A program made the translations under genes and the position numbers. The notes beneath the pieces are model-generated. The model ran no database searches and was not told the origin of the DNA. It saw nothing but the letters and a program-made list of their open reading frames with translations. Positions 56,175 through 64,000 of a stretch of DNA of 64,000 nt are shown here, piece by piece (positions within the stretch are counted from its first letter, which is position 1; each line of letters opens with the position of its first letter). The stretch comes from Symbiodinium natans (taxonomy: Eukaryota; Sar; Dinophyceae; Suessiales; Symbiodiniaceae), in the NCBI GenBank assembly GCA_905221605.1, contig CAJNDS010002368.1:677011-741010 (forward strand), written 5' to 3'.

Positions 56175-56332
56175 AGCAAGCGCAGTTTTCTTCACGACGC
56201 CTTCACGCCTCGCGCATGCGTCACACCGTACAGCTGAACCACAGAGACTACCTGAGATGGATGAAGGCACAAACGGGCTGGGAGCTCTTGTCGCCACCAC
56301 TGCGGAACACCGTCACTCCTGAATGGCGATGA
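56175..56332 (+). CDS. Probable last exon (plus strand), unknown
   Basis: After TCCTCCCCAG the plus strand reads QAQFSSRRLHASRMRHTVQL then NHRDYLRWMKAQTGWELLSP and ends in TGA at 56330-56332. AT-rich sequence precedes it. No family is recognised. Confidence 0.45.
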
Positions 56333-56489
56333 TTGTACCCTTCAATATCGCAGACCTGAGGATGTTTGTTTCCCCCCCCCCCCCATTCGGAGCTTAGGGT
56401 CAGGGCAAAAGCCGAGGTGAAAGAGCTGCACATGAGAACCCTAAACCCTGAACCCTAACCCTAAACCCTAAACCCTAAACCCCCCCAAC

Positions 56490-57061
56490 CAGCACTGAAG
56501 TCGCTCTTCAAACGCATCACTTCTGCAGTACTTCTTGGGCGGCGAACGAAGCACTGTAGAATTCTCTGGCCTATTGTCGAACCCTAAACCCTAAACCCTA
56601 AACCCGAAACCCTAAACCCTAAACCCCAAAGCCCTCACAAAGCTTGGAAACCCGGCCTCCCGGCAGACATAACTGCTGTCGGGAAGGTCAAAGCCGTTGA
56701 AGATGAGGTCCTCCGTGGCCATCGTCTTTCCGTCAATCTCGTACTTGCCCTCCTTGGTAGCCCAGTAGCCATGTTAGATTAAGGACAAGGGTTTAGGGTT
56801 TAGGGTTTAGGGTTTAGGGTTTAGGGTTTAGGGTTTAGGGTTTAGGGTTTAGGGTTTAGGGCCCCTTTTTTGAAATGGTTACTTTAAAAGGGAACCTTGA
56901 ACCCCCCCCCCAAAAAAAAAAACATACAAACAAAAAGGAAAAAGGGCACCACTGGGCTGCTAAGCCTCGATGACCTGGCAGTTCGAGTAGGTGAGTGTGA
57001 ACCCAGCCCACTTGTGCGGGTTGTCGCATTTCGTGTGGCAACAGGCGCCCTGGTTCAACCT
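56490..57061 (-). CDS. Cys-rich gene fragment, three exons, unknown
   Basis: Islands on the minus strand: 57061-56966 reads NQGACCHTKCDNPHKWAGFT then LTYSNCQVIE and ends at a possible GC donor. 56775-56640 reads GYWATKEGKYEIDGKTMATE then DLIFNGFDLPDSSYVCREAG. 56578-56490 reads ILQCFVRRPRSTAEVMRLKS then DFSAGW. The second is strongly protein-like, and a related piece, YGFWATK ending at a GT donor, is at 60375-60425. Telomeric blocks separate the exons. Joins are not settled and I recognise no family. Confidence 0.5.
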
Positions 57062-57225
57062 CTCTGGCACGAATACCCTAAACCCTAAACCTTATACCAG
57101 ATATCAGCCTCTTTAACTGAGGATATGTAAAAGTATGTAGGGCATTACGTCGGAACCTATGTAGTGAATGACGTCGGAAGTCACGTAAATCGTTAGGGTC
57201 AAGTCGAAAAGAAGCGCAGGGTTTG

Positions 57226-57775
57226 CAGGCCCAGGCCTGGCACAAAGGTTTCTGTTGCCCTTCGGCTCTACAACACCGTAGAGCACCCCTTCGTCTCGAA
57301 GGCCGCCGGCATCCCCTGGCACACTTTCGCGGGCCAAAAGCGCGCCTGGAGCTGGAGATTCCAGCTTTTCGTACGCCTGGCACAGAGGTTTCTGTGGCCT
57401 TTTGGCTCTATGTGTAGGTAGAGCCACCACACAGCGTCCCTTCGTTTCGAAGGCCGCCAGCATCCCCTGGCGCACTTTCGCGGGCCAAAAGCGCGCCTGG
57501 AGCTGGAGATTCCAGCTTTTTGCATGCCTGGCACACAGGTTTCTGTTGCCCTTTGGCTCTATAACACTGTAGAGCATCCGTTCGTTTCGAAGGCCGCCAG
57601 CATCCCCTGGCGCACTTTCGCGGGCCAAAAGCGCGCCTGGAGCTGGAGATTCCAGCTTTTCGCATGCCTGGCGCAAAGGTTTCTGTTGCCCTTTGGCTCA
57701 ATAACGCCGTAGAGCATCCCTTCGTTTCGAAGGCCGCCAGCATTCTTTGGCGCACTTTCGCGGGCCAAAAGATTC
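57226..57775. repeat. About 140-bp tandem repeat, four copies
   Basis: Each copy runs GGTTTCTGTTGCCCTTTGGC ... TTCGAAGGCCGCCAGCATCC ... GAGCTGGAGATTCCAGCTTT, with starts near 57244, 57382, 57535 and 57676; the last is cut short. GAGCTGGAGATTCCAGCTTT is itself nearly palindromic. Minus frames stay open through the array but only repeat. Confidence 0.9.
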
Positions 57776-58172
57776 TTAGACTATGGGTAAAACGTAGCAC
57801 CCATGGAATTTGTTGATTAGAGAAAAGTAGTTTCAGAACTCGTTGTGTCGAAGAACCAAAGTCTCGACTTTCAGAGGAAAGTAAAATTGTTTCTTCATAG
57901 ACCACCTCCTGTTTCATCTGGAATAACCACATACTTCCATTTATGCCACGATGATCACGATGTTGTAAAGCATTCATATGGTTACATTGCAGTTGCTATA
58001 TGGTGCTTTTTTGGGTGGCTGCAAAACGGCTTTAAACGGTTTTGGGGCACCGTAAATGGGGTCAAAAATCCAAAACTATTCAAAACTATTAAAAACGGTT
58101 TTAAAACGGTTTTGCCGGCACACTGGGGCGCTCCAAAACGGTTTTAAACGGTTTTGGGGCAACCCTTTTTGT

Positions 58173-59331
58173 ACACGAAAAGTGGCTCCGCAGCCAAGTT
58201 TCACCAGCCTAGAGCAACACACCTGCATAAACCCTAAACCCTAAACGACGTAAACCCTGAAACCCAGCCCCGAAGCGCAAGCCCTCCAACCAACCTTTTT
58301 AATGACCACCGCCAGGCGATGGTCATTAAACCCTAAACCCTTTCCCTTTTAAGGTGGGTTTAGGGGGTTTAAGGGTTCAGGGTTGGAGGACCTAACCCCT
58401 AAAGCCTAAGCAGCCGCACCGCGGCCGACATGGAGCAACAGTGCTTAAACCTAAGCCGCTGAGCCCAAAATTCCTAAACCCGAGACCTAAATCCAAGGTT
58501 GGCTAAGAGCCCTGACACTGTTTAATGACCACCGTCAGGCAATCCTAGAAGCCTAAACCCCAAAACACCTAGAAACCCTAAACCCCAGCCCCGAAGCGTA
58601 GGCCCTCCAACCTTGTTAATGACCACCGCCAGGCGATGGCCATTAAACCCTAAACCCGAGCCCCAAACCCGAGATCTAAACCCAAGGTTGTCTAAGAGCC
58701 CTGACACCCTGTTTAATGGCCACCGCCAGGCGATGGGGCAACCCTTTTTGTACTCTTCAAGATACACGAAAAGTGGCTCCGCAGCCAAGTTTCACCAGCC
58801 TAGAGCAACACACCTGCATAAACCCTAAACCCTAAACGACGTAAACCCTGAAACCCAGCCCCGAAGCGCAAGCCCTCCAACCAACCTTTTTAATGACCAC
58901 CACCAGGCGATGGTCATTAAACCCTAAACCCTTTCCCTTTTAAGGTGGGTTTAGGGGGTTTAAGGGTTCAGGCTTGGAGGACCTAACCCCTAAAGCCTAA
59001 GCAGCCGCACCGCGGCCGACATGGAGCAACAGTGCTTAAACCTAAGCCGCTTAGCCCAAAATTCCTAAACCCGAGACCTAAACCCAAGGTTGGCTAAGAG
59101 CCCTGACACTGTTTAATGACCACCGTCAGGCGATCCTAGAAGCCTAAACCCCAAAACACCTAGAAACCCTAAACCCCAGCCCCGAAGCGCAGGCCCTCCA
59201 ACCTTGTTAATGACCACCGCCAGGCGATGGCCATTAAACCCTAAACCCGAGCCCCAAACCCGAGATCTAAACCCAAGGTTGTCTAAGAGCCCTGACACCC
59301 TGTTTAATGGCCACTGCCAGGCGATGGCCAT
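58173..59331. repeat. Tandem duplication of about 568 bp, period 591
   Basis: 58173-58740 and 58764-59331 are nearly identical, beginning ACACGAAAAGTGGCTCCGCA. Single changes include CACCGCC/CACCACC in a palindrome near 58890. The junction has GTACTCTTCAAGAT inserted. Confidence 0.9.
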
Positions 59332-59500
59332 TAAACGCCTAAACCCTAAACCCTTTTGTTTAATAACCACCGCCAGGCGATGGCCATGAAACGCCTAAAC
59401 CCCAAACCCTTTTGTTTAATGACCACCGCCAGGCGATTGTCATTAAACCCTCAACCCTCAACCCTGTGTTTAATGGGCGCCCCAGAGCGGCCATTAAACT
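58297..59500. repeat. Dispersed 33-bp palindrome, about ten copies
   Basis: Arms TTTAATGACCA and TGGTCATTAAA flank a CCGCCAGGCGA centre that can itself pair (CGCC-A-GGCG). Full or partial copies lie near 58298, 58522, 58615, 58711, 58888, 59112, 59205, 59302, 59358 and 59415. Some arms carry compensating G/C changes (TTAATGGCCA / TGGCCATTAA), so pairing is kept. Confidence 0.85.
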
Positions 59501-59578
59501 CCTAAATTGCAGCACCACCCCTCCCCCCCCCACCCCCCACTCCGGGCCTAAGGCTTAAAAACCAAGCGATTTTGTATC

Positions 59579-59662
59579 AATTGGCTCCTGTAAGCAATCA
59601 CAAAGTTTTGTGTGATAGAAAATTTACGTGAATCTTTACGTGATTGCTTACAGGAGCCAATT
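59579..59662. repeat. Perfect 23-bp inverted repeat (hairpin)
   Basis: AATTGGCTCCTGTAAGCAAT plus CAC at 59579-59601 is the exact reverse complement of 59640-59662, around a 38-base loop rich in TTTACGTGA. It lies near the right end of the 2.67-kb element. Confidence 0.9.
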
Positions 59663-59764
59663 CATTTACGTGAACATTTACGCGATTCCCTACGTGACTT
59701 CCGACGCCAATTTGCTTGCCTGACATTTGCCCCAACTTAAAGAGGCTGATATCTGGTATAACCT

Positions 59765-60370
59765 AAACCCTAAACCCTAAACCCTAAACCCTAAACCCTA
59801 GGGTTGCTCCTACGGTCCCAGTACCTTATGCATTTCTGTGGTTGGGTTGACGACCGCTTTGCGTGATGACGGCTTGCCACTCTCCTATCCTGGGTCCCCG
59901 AAATACTAAGCTAGGATGACCCGTAAAACCCGCTGAAAATATTCCTTGATATGATCCTGTTAAACCCAATAAAGCAAAATATGACATGTCCCAAGGGCCT
60001 ACCGAGTAAACCCCCAAAACCCCACAGAGCCAGGTAAACCTGAAACCCTAAACACCCTAAACCCGAAATACTAACAACCCTAAACACCCTAAACTCGAAA
60101 TACTAACAACCCTAAACCCTTGAAACCCCTGAACCCCAAAACCCCACAGAGCCAAGTAAACCTGAAACCCTAAAGACCCTAAACCCGAAATACCAACAAC
60201 CCTAAACCCTGAAACCTCGGCTGCCCAGTAACCTAGGCTGCCCAGTAACCTAGGCTCAAAAAGGGTGCCCTTTTTTGTTGAAAGGGGCTTATAAGGGAAC
60301 CTAAACCCTCCAAAAAGGGAACAAGGGCACTACTGGGCATCCTAGAAGCCCCTGAACCCTAAAACCCCAC
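59765..60370. other. No gene seen: repeats of AACCCTAAACACCCTAAAC type
   Basis: 60030-60230 holds three units of CCACAGAGCCA.GTAAACCTGAAACCCTAAA with CGAAATACTAACAACCC. 60228-60255 has CTGCCCAGTAACCTAGG twice. AAGGGAACC/AAAAAGGG words at 60290-60325 resemble other short elements (29590-29660, 56878-56965). Confidence 0.5.
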
Positions 60371-60374
60371 AGAG

Positions 60375-60425
60375 CCAAGTCTCACGCATCCGCTCTCCTC
60401 ACCTTGGTCGCCCAGAAACCATAAC
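60375..60425 (-). CDS. Short exon related to the one at 56640-56775
   Basis: The minus strand reads NHSYGFWATK and then meets GTGAGG, a good donor. The same GYWATK block occurs at about 56757-56775, which points to a duplicated gene or exon on either side of the 2.67-kb element. Confidence 0.45.
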
Positions 60426-60530
60426 TGTGATTCAGGGCACCCCCTTTTTAGGGTTTAGGGTTTAGGGTGCGGAGCTGCAATTGGTATTGTAGAAAGGAGT
60501 TAGTGTTGAGGGTTGGATGGGTCAATGAAC

Positions 60531-60548
60531 CCGGATATTTGGCTCAAG
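60531..60548 (+). promoter_or_regulatory. Possible relict dinoflagellate spliced-leader end
   Basis: CCGGATATTTGGCTCAAG ends in TTTGGCTCAAG, the last 11 bases of the conserved dinoflagellate spliced leader as I remember it, and begins with a CCG as the leader does near its 5' end. Such relics mark mRNAs that were reverse transcribed and put back in the genome. It lies 274 bases before the ATG of the long intronless ORF on the same strand. Confidence 0.5.
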
Positions 60549-60718
60549 ATGGCCCCGAGCCGTCCGCTTTTCGTTGAAAAGGTTGTGTCCGTGTGTTGGG
60601 TGTTGGGTCTTGTGGGAGGTAGTAGTCCCGACCCTTCTCCCTTAGCCTTTCCCTCTAGGGTGGGATTCTTCTCTTACTGGTTCGATCTGGGAAATCCATA
60701 TAGGCAACTGTTAAGGGT

Positions 60719-60758
60719 TGGTTTCTTTCCCCTTTCCCCTTCGGTTGCCCCCGTAGGT
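60719..60758 (+). promoter_or_regulatory. Pyrimidine tract with AG, possible trans-splice acceptor
   Basis: TTTCTTTCCCCTTTCCCCTT followed by CGGTTGCCCCCGTAG lies about 65 bases upstream of the ATG at 60823. It could accept a new spliced leader. The next base is G. Confidence 0.3.
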
Positions 60759-60822
60759 TATGAGCCCAAATTAGGTTCCCTGCGGTTGAGTGTTGTCTTA
60801 AGATCTTTGGGATCAAGAAGCA

Positions 60823-63800
60823 ATGCCTTCTCCGAAGCGATGGCTCCAACCTGCCTCGGATGGTGGACAGAATGGTGGAGCTGGAAATGGTGCAGCTGAG
60901 TCTCTGGGTGGAAGATCGGTGTTGGAAGAAGTGATTCCCGGCGCTGAAGAACATCTGGAAGAAGCCTTGGTTGCAGAAAGCCCCAATGTGGGTATGAATC
61001 CCAATGTGGATATGGTTAGCAATACTGAAGCTGAAGGACGTGCTGTCTCTGTATCGCCAAAGCCTGGTGAAAAAAGGAACTGGGACGCGACTGGTGGTAT
61101 AGATCGTGAAATGGAGGTGACTGTTTTACGAGTGCTGCAAAAACACGGGTATCAGCCGTCGACTTCGACTTCGGGTCGAATGGTAGACCAAGGGTCTCAG
61201 ACCGATCTGATTGGAGAAGTGCTGCAAGCGGCCATGTGGCCTCTGAACAAGATCAAAAGGGATCCATCTTCGAGTTCCCAAGGTGGTGGAAGCGGTCACG
61301 AACAGAAGGGTGCGGACAGCTTTGAAGCTGCACCTGCTGCTGAATACGCCATGGGGGAGGAGGAGATCCTACAGATGGAGGCTGAGAGGTTGCGACAGTT
61401 GTCAGAAGAAGAGGACGAGATGCGTCAGGTCTCTGAAAGGGATGGTTTTCGGAAAGATGAGCATCTGATCCGAGCGTGTGATGGCACAATGTGGGAATGG
61501 CACCTCCATGAAGATGGGAGACAATATTATTACTGCCTGGATACGCAGGAAAGCAAGTGGACATTGCCGGTTGTAGGTGAAAAGATGAAGAGTGACGAGG
61601 TGGCTGGGTCTCCTTCGGGCAATGAGCTGGAAATGGAGGCGGCACTGGGTTCTTCATCCTCTACTCCGAAGACTGAGAAGACTGAGTCTACGAGGGCATT
61701 CCAGGGTAGTGTAAATAGTTTAGGTGAAAAAGATTTTTCCTCTACTATCAGGGATAGCGGTCCTAGGGCTGGTGGTGACGCCCCGACCTCGGGTTCTCCT
61801 GATGAGGAGGAGATTCCTGGAAACCGAGCAGACATCGCTGGAGCTCAACATCTGGATCGGGAAGGAATGGGAGCACTTTCTGAGGGTGTGGCAGCGGTGG
61901 AATCGGTAGGTCCAGAAGAAAAAATTCCCAATGTGGAGATCGGAACTGTGTCGGCTGCAGAAGAGCGAGTGGTGGATGTGGTACCTGTCGTTCAGGAAGG
62001 TGGTCCTGGAGATTCGGAAGACGGAGGGAAAAAGTCGTGTGTTGCGACTGAGGAGGTCTCTTCGGTTGGTGCCAAAATTCCTGCCATTCAAGGGGAAAAA
62101 GAAGCTTCTGGAATAGCTGGAGACACGGAAGATCTGAAAGATGAGGCCTGGAGCGCCAATGTTGCGCGGGTCGATGCGCCAGATAGTACCTGGAGTGCGA
62201 AGGAAGCACGGGTTGAGGTGCATATGGTGTTACGTTCCACGGGTGACTGCAACAATGGGGCGCAGGTCTCCGCAGCAGCTGATGATGGAGGTTCACAGGT
62301 GGACGCACTGGTGCAACCTGAAGTTAGCCGCGAGGAACGGAATAGCAAGGGCTACACCGGAGCCGATGAGGCAGCTGTGGTCAACGATGGTGGCAATTCT
62401 CCTTTGGAAACCATGGAACCAAAGGAGCCTGCGGTGGAAGAAAGTATGCCTGCCGTGGATGATCAACTCAATCGCCCTGCAGTGGAAGAAAATTTGCCTG
62501 CTGCAGAAGGTGTGACAAAGGACTCCAATGATGGGTCCACTCCCATGAAGGGAGAAGTGTTGCCGTCTGGAAGTTCGCCGGAAGTCGACACCGAGCGAAC
62601 TACAGCAGATGAGGCAAAGCCTTTGGCGGAGAAAAAGGGAGGTCCTGAAATCCAGGAGCACAAAAAAGATGAGCCTGTGGGACTCGTGGAGCAGGACGAG
62701 CAGTGTGACCCAAAGGTGAAGACAAATGGTGCGCCAGGAGCCGATGATACGGAGGTGGTTTCTGAAGAGCATGCAAAGAAAGTGCCCCGAGCGGGAGCCT
62801 TGGAATCACCTGGGAACCATTGCTATCAAGAAGGAGATGAGATTATGGGTCTAGTGCGCTGCATCAATGGGTATGGAGCCTTTTTGGACCTTGGTGATTT
62901 GAATGTATTGATTCCTGCAGAAGGGAACAATACGTGTCAGTTCAGATTTGGTGATACTGTCAATGGAACAGTGAAACGAGTGGAAGATGATGGTACCATA
63001 ATCTTGGACACCTTTCTGGTTTTGGAAGAGGACGTGGAGGACTCTTCCTCGACGCTGCGGAAATGGAAACCCAGCGGCTGGAGTACGTGGTGGACGGATT
63101 CATGGTATGCTGGTCAATGGTACCAAGATTCCAACGGTCAATGGGACTGGAAACAGGAGGAAGAGCAATCCGATGAAGGGCTTGTGGTACAAGAGTTATC
63201 CTCAGAAGAACGAGAGGAAAGGCAACTTTATGGAGAAAAGATCTACAAAGCTCTTCTGGAGAATGGAAACGAAGATGAGGCCTATGTTGGCAAAATTACT
63301 GGGATGCTGTTGGGTCGCCCGATGGAAGATTTACAGGAGTGTGTTGCAGATCATGCATTCCTCAATGCGGAAGCTCGGCGCGCGTATGGCATCTTGCAAA
63401 ATGATGGTTGGAAGCCTGATGGTACAAAAAGCACAGGCTTGGGAAAGTTAACCACTTTTTCCCGAAAACAGTACCACAACGCGCTTTTCGAACTGGCATG
63501 CAGAAAAAGGAGGTTTACTCGACCAGTTGTGGGTGAAGCGGTGGCAACGGTGCTGAATCAAGGGGAAGATGAGTTTTGGAACGTGCTTTGGTTGGACACC
63601 AAGCTATTTTTGCAGGAGCTTGATGGTGCAGTGCAATCCATGAGCAAAAGGGAGAACAAGCCAATGGAAGCCTACATGGACCCTGACCAGTACAAAAAGG
63701 CTCACATGACTCCAAAGACTGTGTTGTCACCTGGATACAGCAAGCTGTGCAAGTTCTTCAATCGGGGAAGGTGTCGCAATGGTGATGAGTGTTCCTATGA

Positions 63801-64000
63801 GCATCGTCGTTATGGTGAGGGTTGGCCAGGAGGAGGGTCAACTGATCCAAAGAACAGCCAAGAAGCTGATGATGAGGATGGGAACATCGGTGACCCTCCC
63901 ACAGAGGAAGGTACAGTGGATGAGGCACAGCAGGAGCGGGAGGATTTAGCCTTCCGGGCCAAGTACAATTTTGGCAAAGGTGCATCAAAGTGTGAACCTA
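60823..64000 (+). CDS. WW / S1-like / MLLE / CCCH zinc-finger protein, intronless, runs off the window
   Basis: An uninterrupted frame of 1059 codons from the first ATG after an in-frame TAA (60799) to the window end. Domains: WW at 222-249 (MWEWHLHEDGRQYYYCLDTQ, then KWTLP; W226 and W246, P249). Long acidic low-complexity linker 250-665. S1-like OB fold 669-735 (EGDEIMGLVRCINGYGAFLD; FGDTVNGTVKRVEDDGTIIL). Trp-rich stretch 740-780. MLLE/PABC-like domain 800-862 with KITGMLLG at 824-831. C-x7-C-x5-C-x3-H finger at 976-994 (CKFFNRGRCRNGDECSYEH). All four are RNA- or RNP-linked modules: MLLE binds PAM2 peptides in poly(A)-binding proteins, and C3H1 and S1 bind RNA. No introns, AT-richer codons than the exons around and a possible spliced-leader relic point to a retrocopied gene or the Gag-like start of a retroelement. 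The C-terminus is not visible. Confidence 0.85.
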   Translation, partial: MPSPKRWLQPASDGGQNGGAGNGAAESLGGRSVLEEVIPGAEEHLEEALVAESPNVGMNPNVDMVSNTEAEGRAVSVSPKPGEKRNWDATGGIDREMEVTVLRVLQKHGYQPSTSTSGRMVDQGSQTDLIGEVLQAAMWPLNKIKRDPSSSSQGGGSGHEQKGADSFEAAPAAEYAMGEEEILQMEAERLRQLSEEEDEMRQVSERDGFRKDEHLIRACDGTMWEWHLHEDGRQYYYCLDTQESKWTLPVVGEKMKSDEVAGSPSGNELEMEAALGSSSSTPKTEKTESTRAFQGSVNSLGEKDFSSTIRDSGPRAGGDAPTSGSPDEEEIPGNRADIAGAQHLDREGMGALSEGVAAVESVGPEEKIPNVEIGTVSAAEERVVDVVPVVQEGGPGDSEDGGKKSCVATEEVSSVGAKIPAIQGEKEASGIAGDTEDLKDEAWSANVARVDAPDSTWSAKEARVEVHMVLRSTGDCNNGAQVSAAADDGGSQVDALVQPEVSREERNSKGYTGADEAAVVNDGGNSPLETMEPKEPAVEESMPAVDDQLNRPAVEENLPAAEGVTKDSNDGSTPMKGEVLPSGSSPEVDTERTTADEAKPLAEKKGGPEIQEHKKDEPVGLVEQDEQCDPKVKTNGAPGADDTEVVSEEHAKKVPRAGALESPGNHCYQEGDEIMGLVRCINGYGAFLDLGDLNVLIPAEGNNTCQFRFGDTVNGTVKRVEDDGTIILDTFLVLEEDVEDSSSTLRKWKPSGWSTWWTDSWYAGQWYQDSNGQWDWKQEEEQSDEGLVVQELSSEEREERQLYGEKIYKALLENGNEDEAYVGKITGMLLGRPMEDLQECVADHAFLNAEARRAYGILQNDGWKPDGTKSTGLGKLTTFSRKQYHNALFELACRKRRFTRPVVGEAVATVLNQGEDEFWNVLWLDTKLFLQELDGAVQSMSKRENKPMEAYMDPDQYKKAHMTPKTVLSPGYSKLCKFFNRGRCRNGDECSYEHRRYGEGWPGGGSTDPKNSQEADDEDGNIGDPPTEEGTVDEAQQEREDLAFRAKYNFGKGASKCEP

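Larger units (their letters stand above)
57093..59760. mobile_element. 2.67-kb element with 25-bp terminal inverted repeats
   Basis: TTATACCAGATATCAGCCTC (57092 onward, continuing TTTAA) recurs as its exact reverse complement at 59737-59761. Just inside, GTCGGAAGTCACGTA at 57171-57185 is mirrored near 59691-59706. ACCT flanks both ends (57089-57092, 59761-59764), a possible 4-bp duplication, though telomeric flanks make this weak. Inside are a 140-bp tandem array, a 568-bp tandem duplication, many copies of a short palindrome and a 23-bp hairpin. No transposase frame is visible, so it would be non-autonomous. Confidence 0.7.

Noticed and set aside
57113-57977. Overlapping minus-strand ORFs of 187 and 189 codons
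   Set aside because: They read through the 140-bp tandem array in different frames; both are equally open, so coding is unlikely.
58522-59370. Two similar 85-88 codon minus ORFs
   Set aside because: They are the same frame in the two halves of a DNA duplication and consist of telomere-like and palindrome sequence.
60513-60899. 128-codon plus ORF upstream of the long gene
   Set aside because: Different frame from the long ORF, overlaps its start, and lacks any domain; more likely leader sequence.

Overview
This looks like nuclear DNA of a dinoflagellate. Four observations support that. (1) TTTAGGG-type telomeric repeats run through about 59 kb in both orientations. (2) Genes are cut into very short exons whose reading frames join only if many introns use GC or GA donors with an AG acceptor, a known dinoflagellate habit. 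(3) An 11-base match to the 3' end of the dinoflagellate spliced leader lies just upstream of a long intronless ORF. (4) One gene encodes a membrane protein of a type I know from Symbiodiniaceae (SHSW, VDKLCIND, RLWCLFE and IIRPT blocks). I cannot name the species, and nothing here resembles prokaryotic operon structure.

Layout. 1-1367 (minus): three-exon AIG1/GIMAP-like GTPase, cut by the window edge and with two frame breaks. 1591-9733 (minus): N-terminal half of a sodium/dicarboxylate symporter (SDF/DctA-like) in nine tiny exons spread over 8 kb of telomere-like repeat. 9.9-23.5 kb: mostly telomeric repeats, C-rich and AT-rich low complexity, tandem arrays, short inverted-repeat elements and isolated exon-like islands. 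23.5-31.9 kb (minus): multi-exon membrane-protein gene with likely upstream exons. 32-43 kb: repeats, more islands, a secreted-protein first exon (minus) and a small plus-strand gene at 41534-42459. 43.9-44.7 kb (minus): intact intronless ankyrin-repeat gene. 45-57 kb: repeats, short inverted-repeat elements and a Cys-rich minus-strand gene. 57093-59760: a 2.67-kb element with 25-bp terminal inverted repeats. 60.8 kb to the end (plus): long intronless ORF combining WW, S1-like, MLLE and CCCH zinc-finger modules.

Main structural pattern. Most unique islands between repeat blocks can be read as exons. On the plus strand they tend to have CCCTAAA on the left and TTTAGGG on the right, whichever strand is coded. 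In the sense direction, many introns therefore begin with TTTAGGG runs and end with CCCTAAA runs, so their ends could pair. Several short introns instead consist of inverted-repeat elements recurring elsewhere in the window, which look like introner elements. Exon borders are my inference from frame, splice dinucleotides and family knowledge; no transcript or database search was available.
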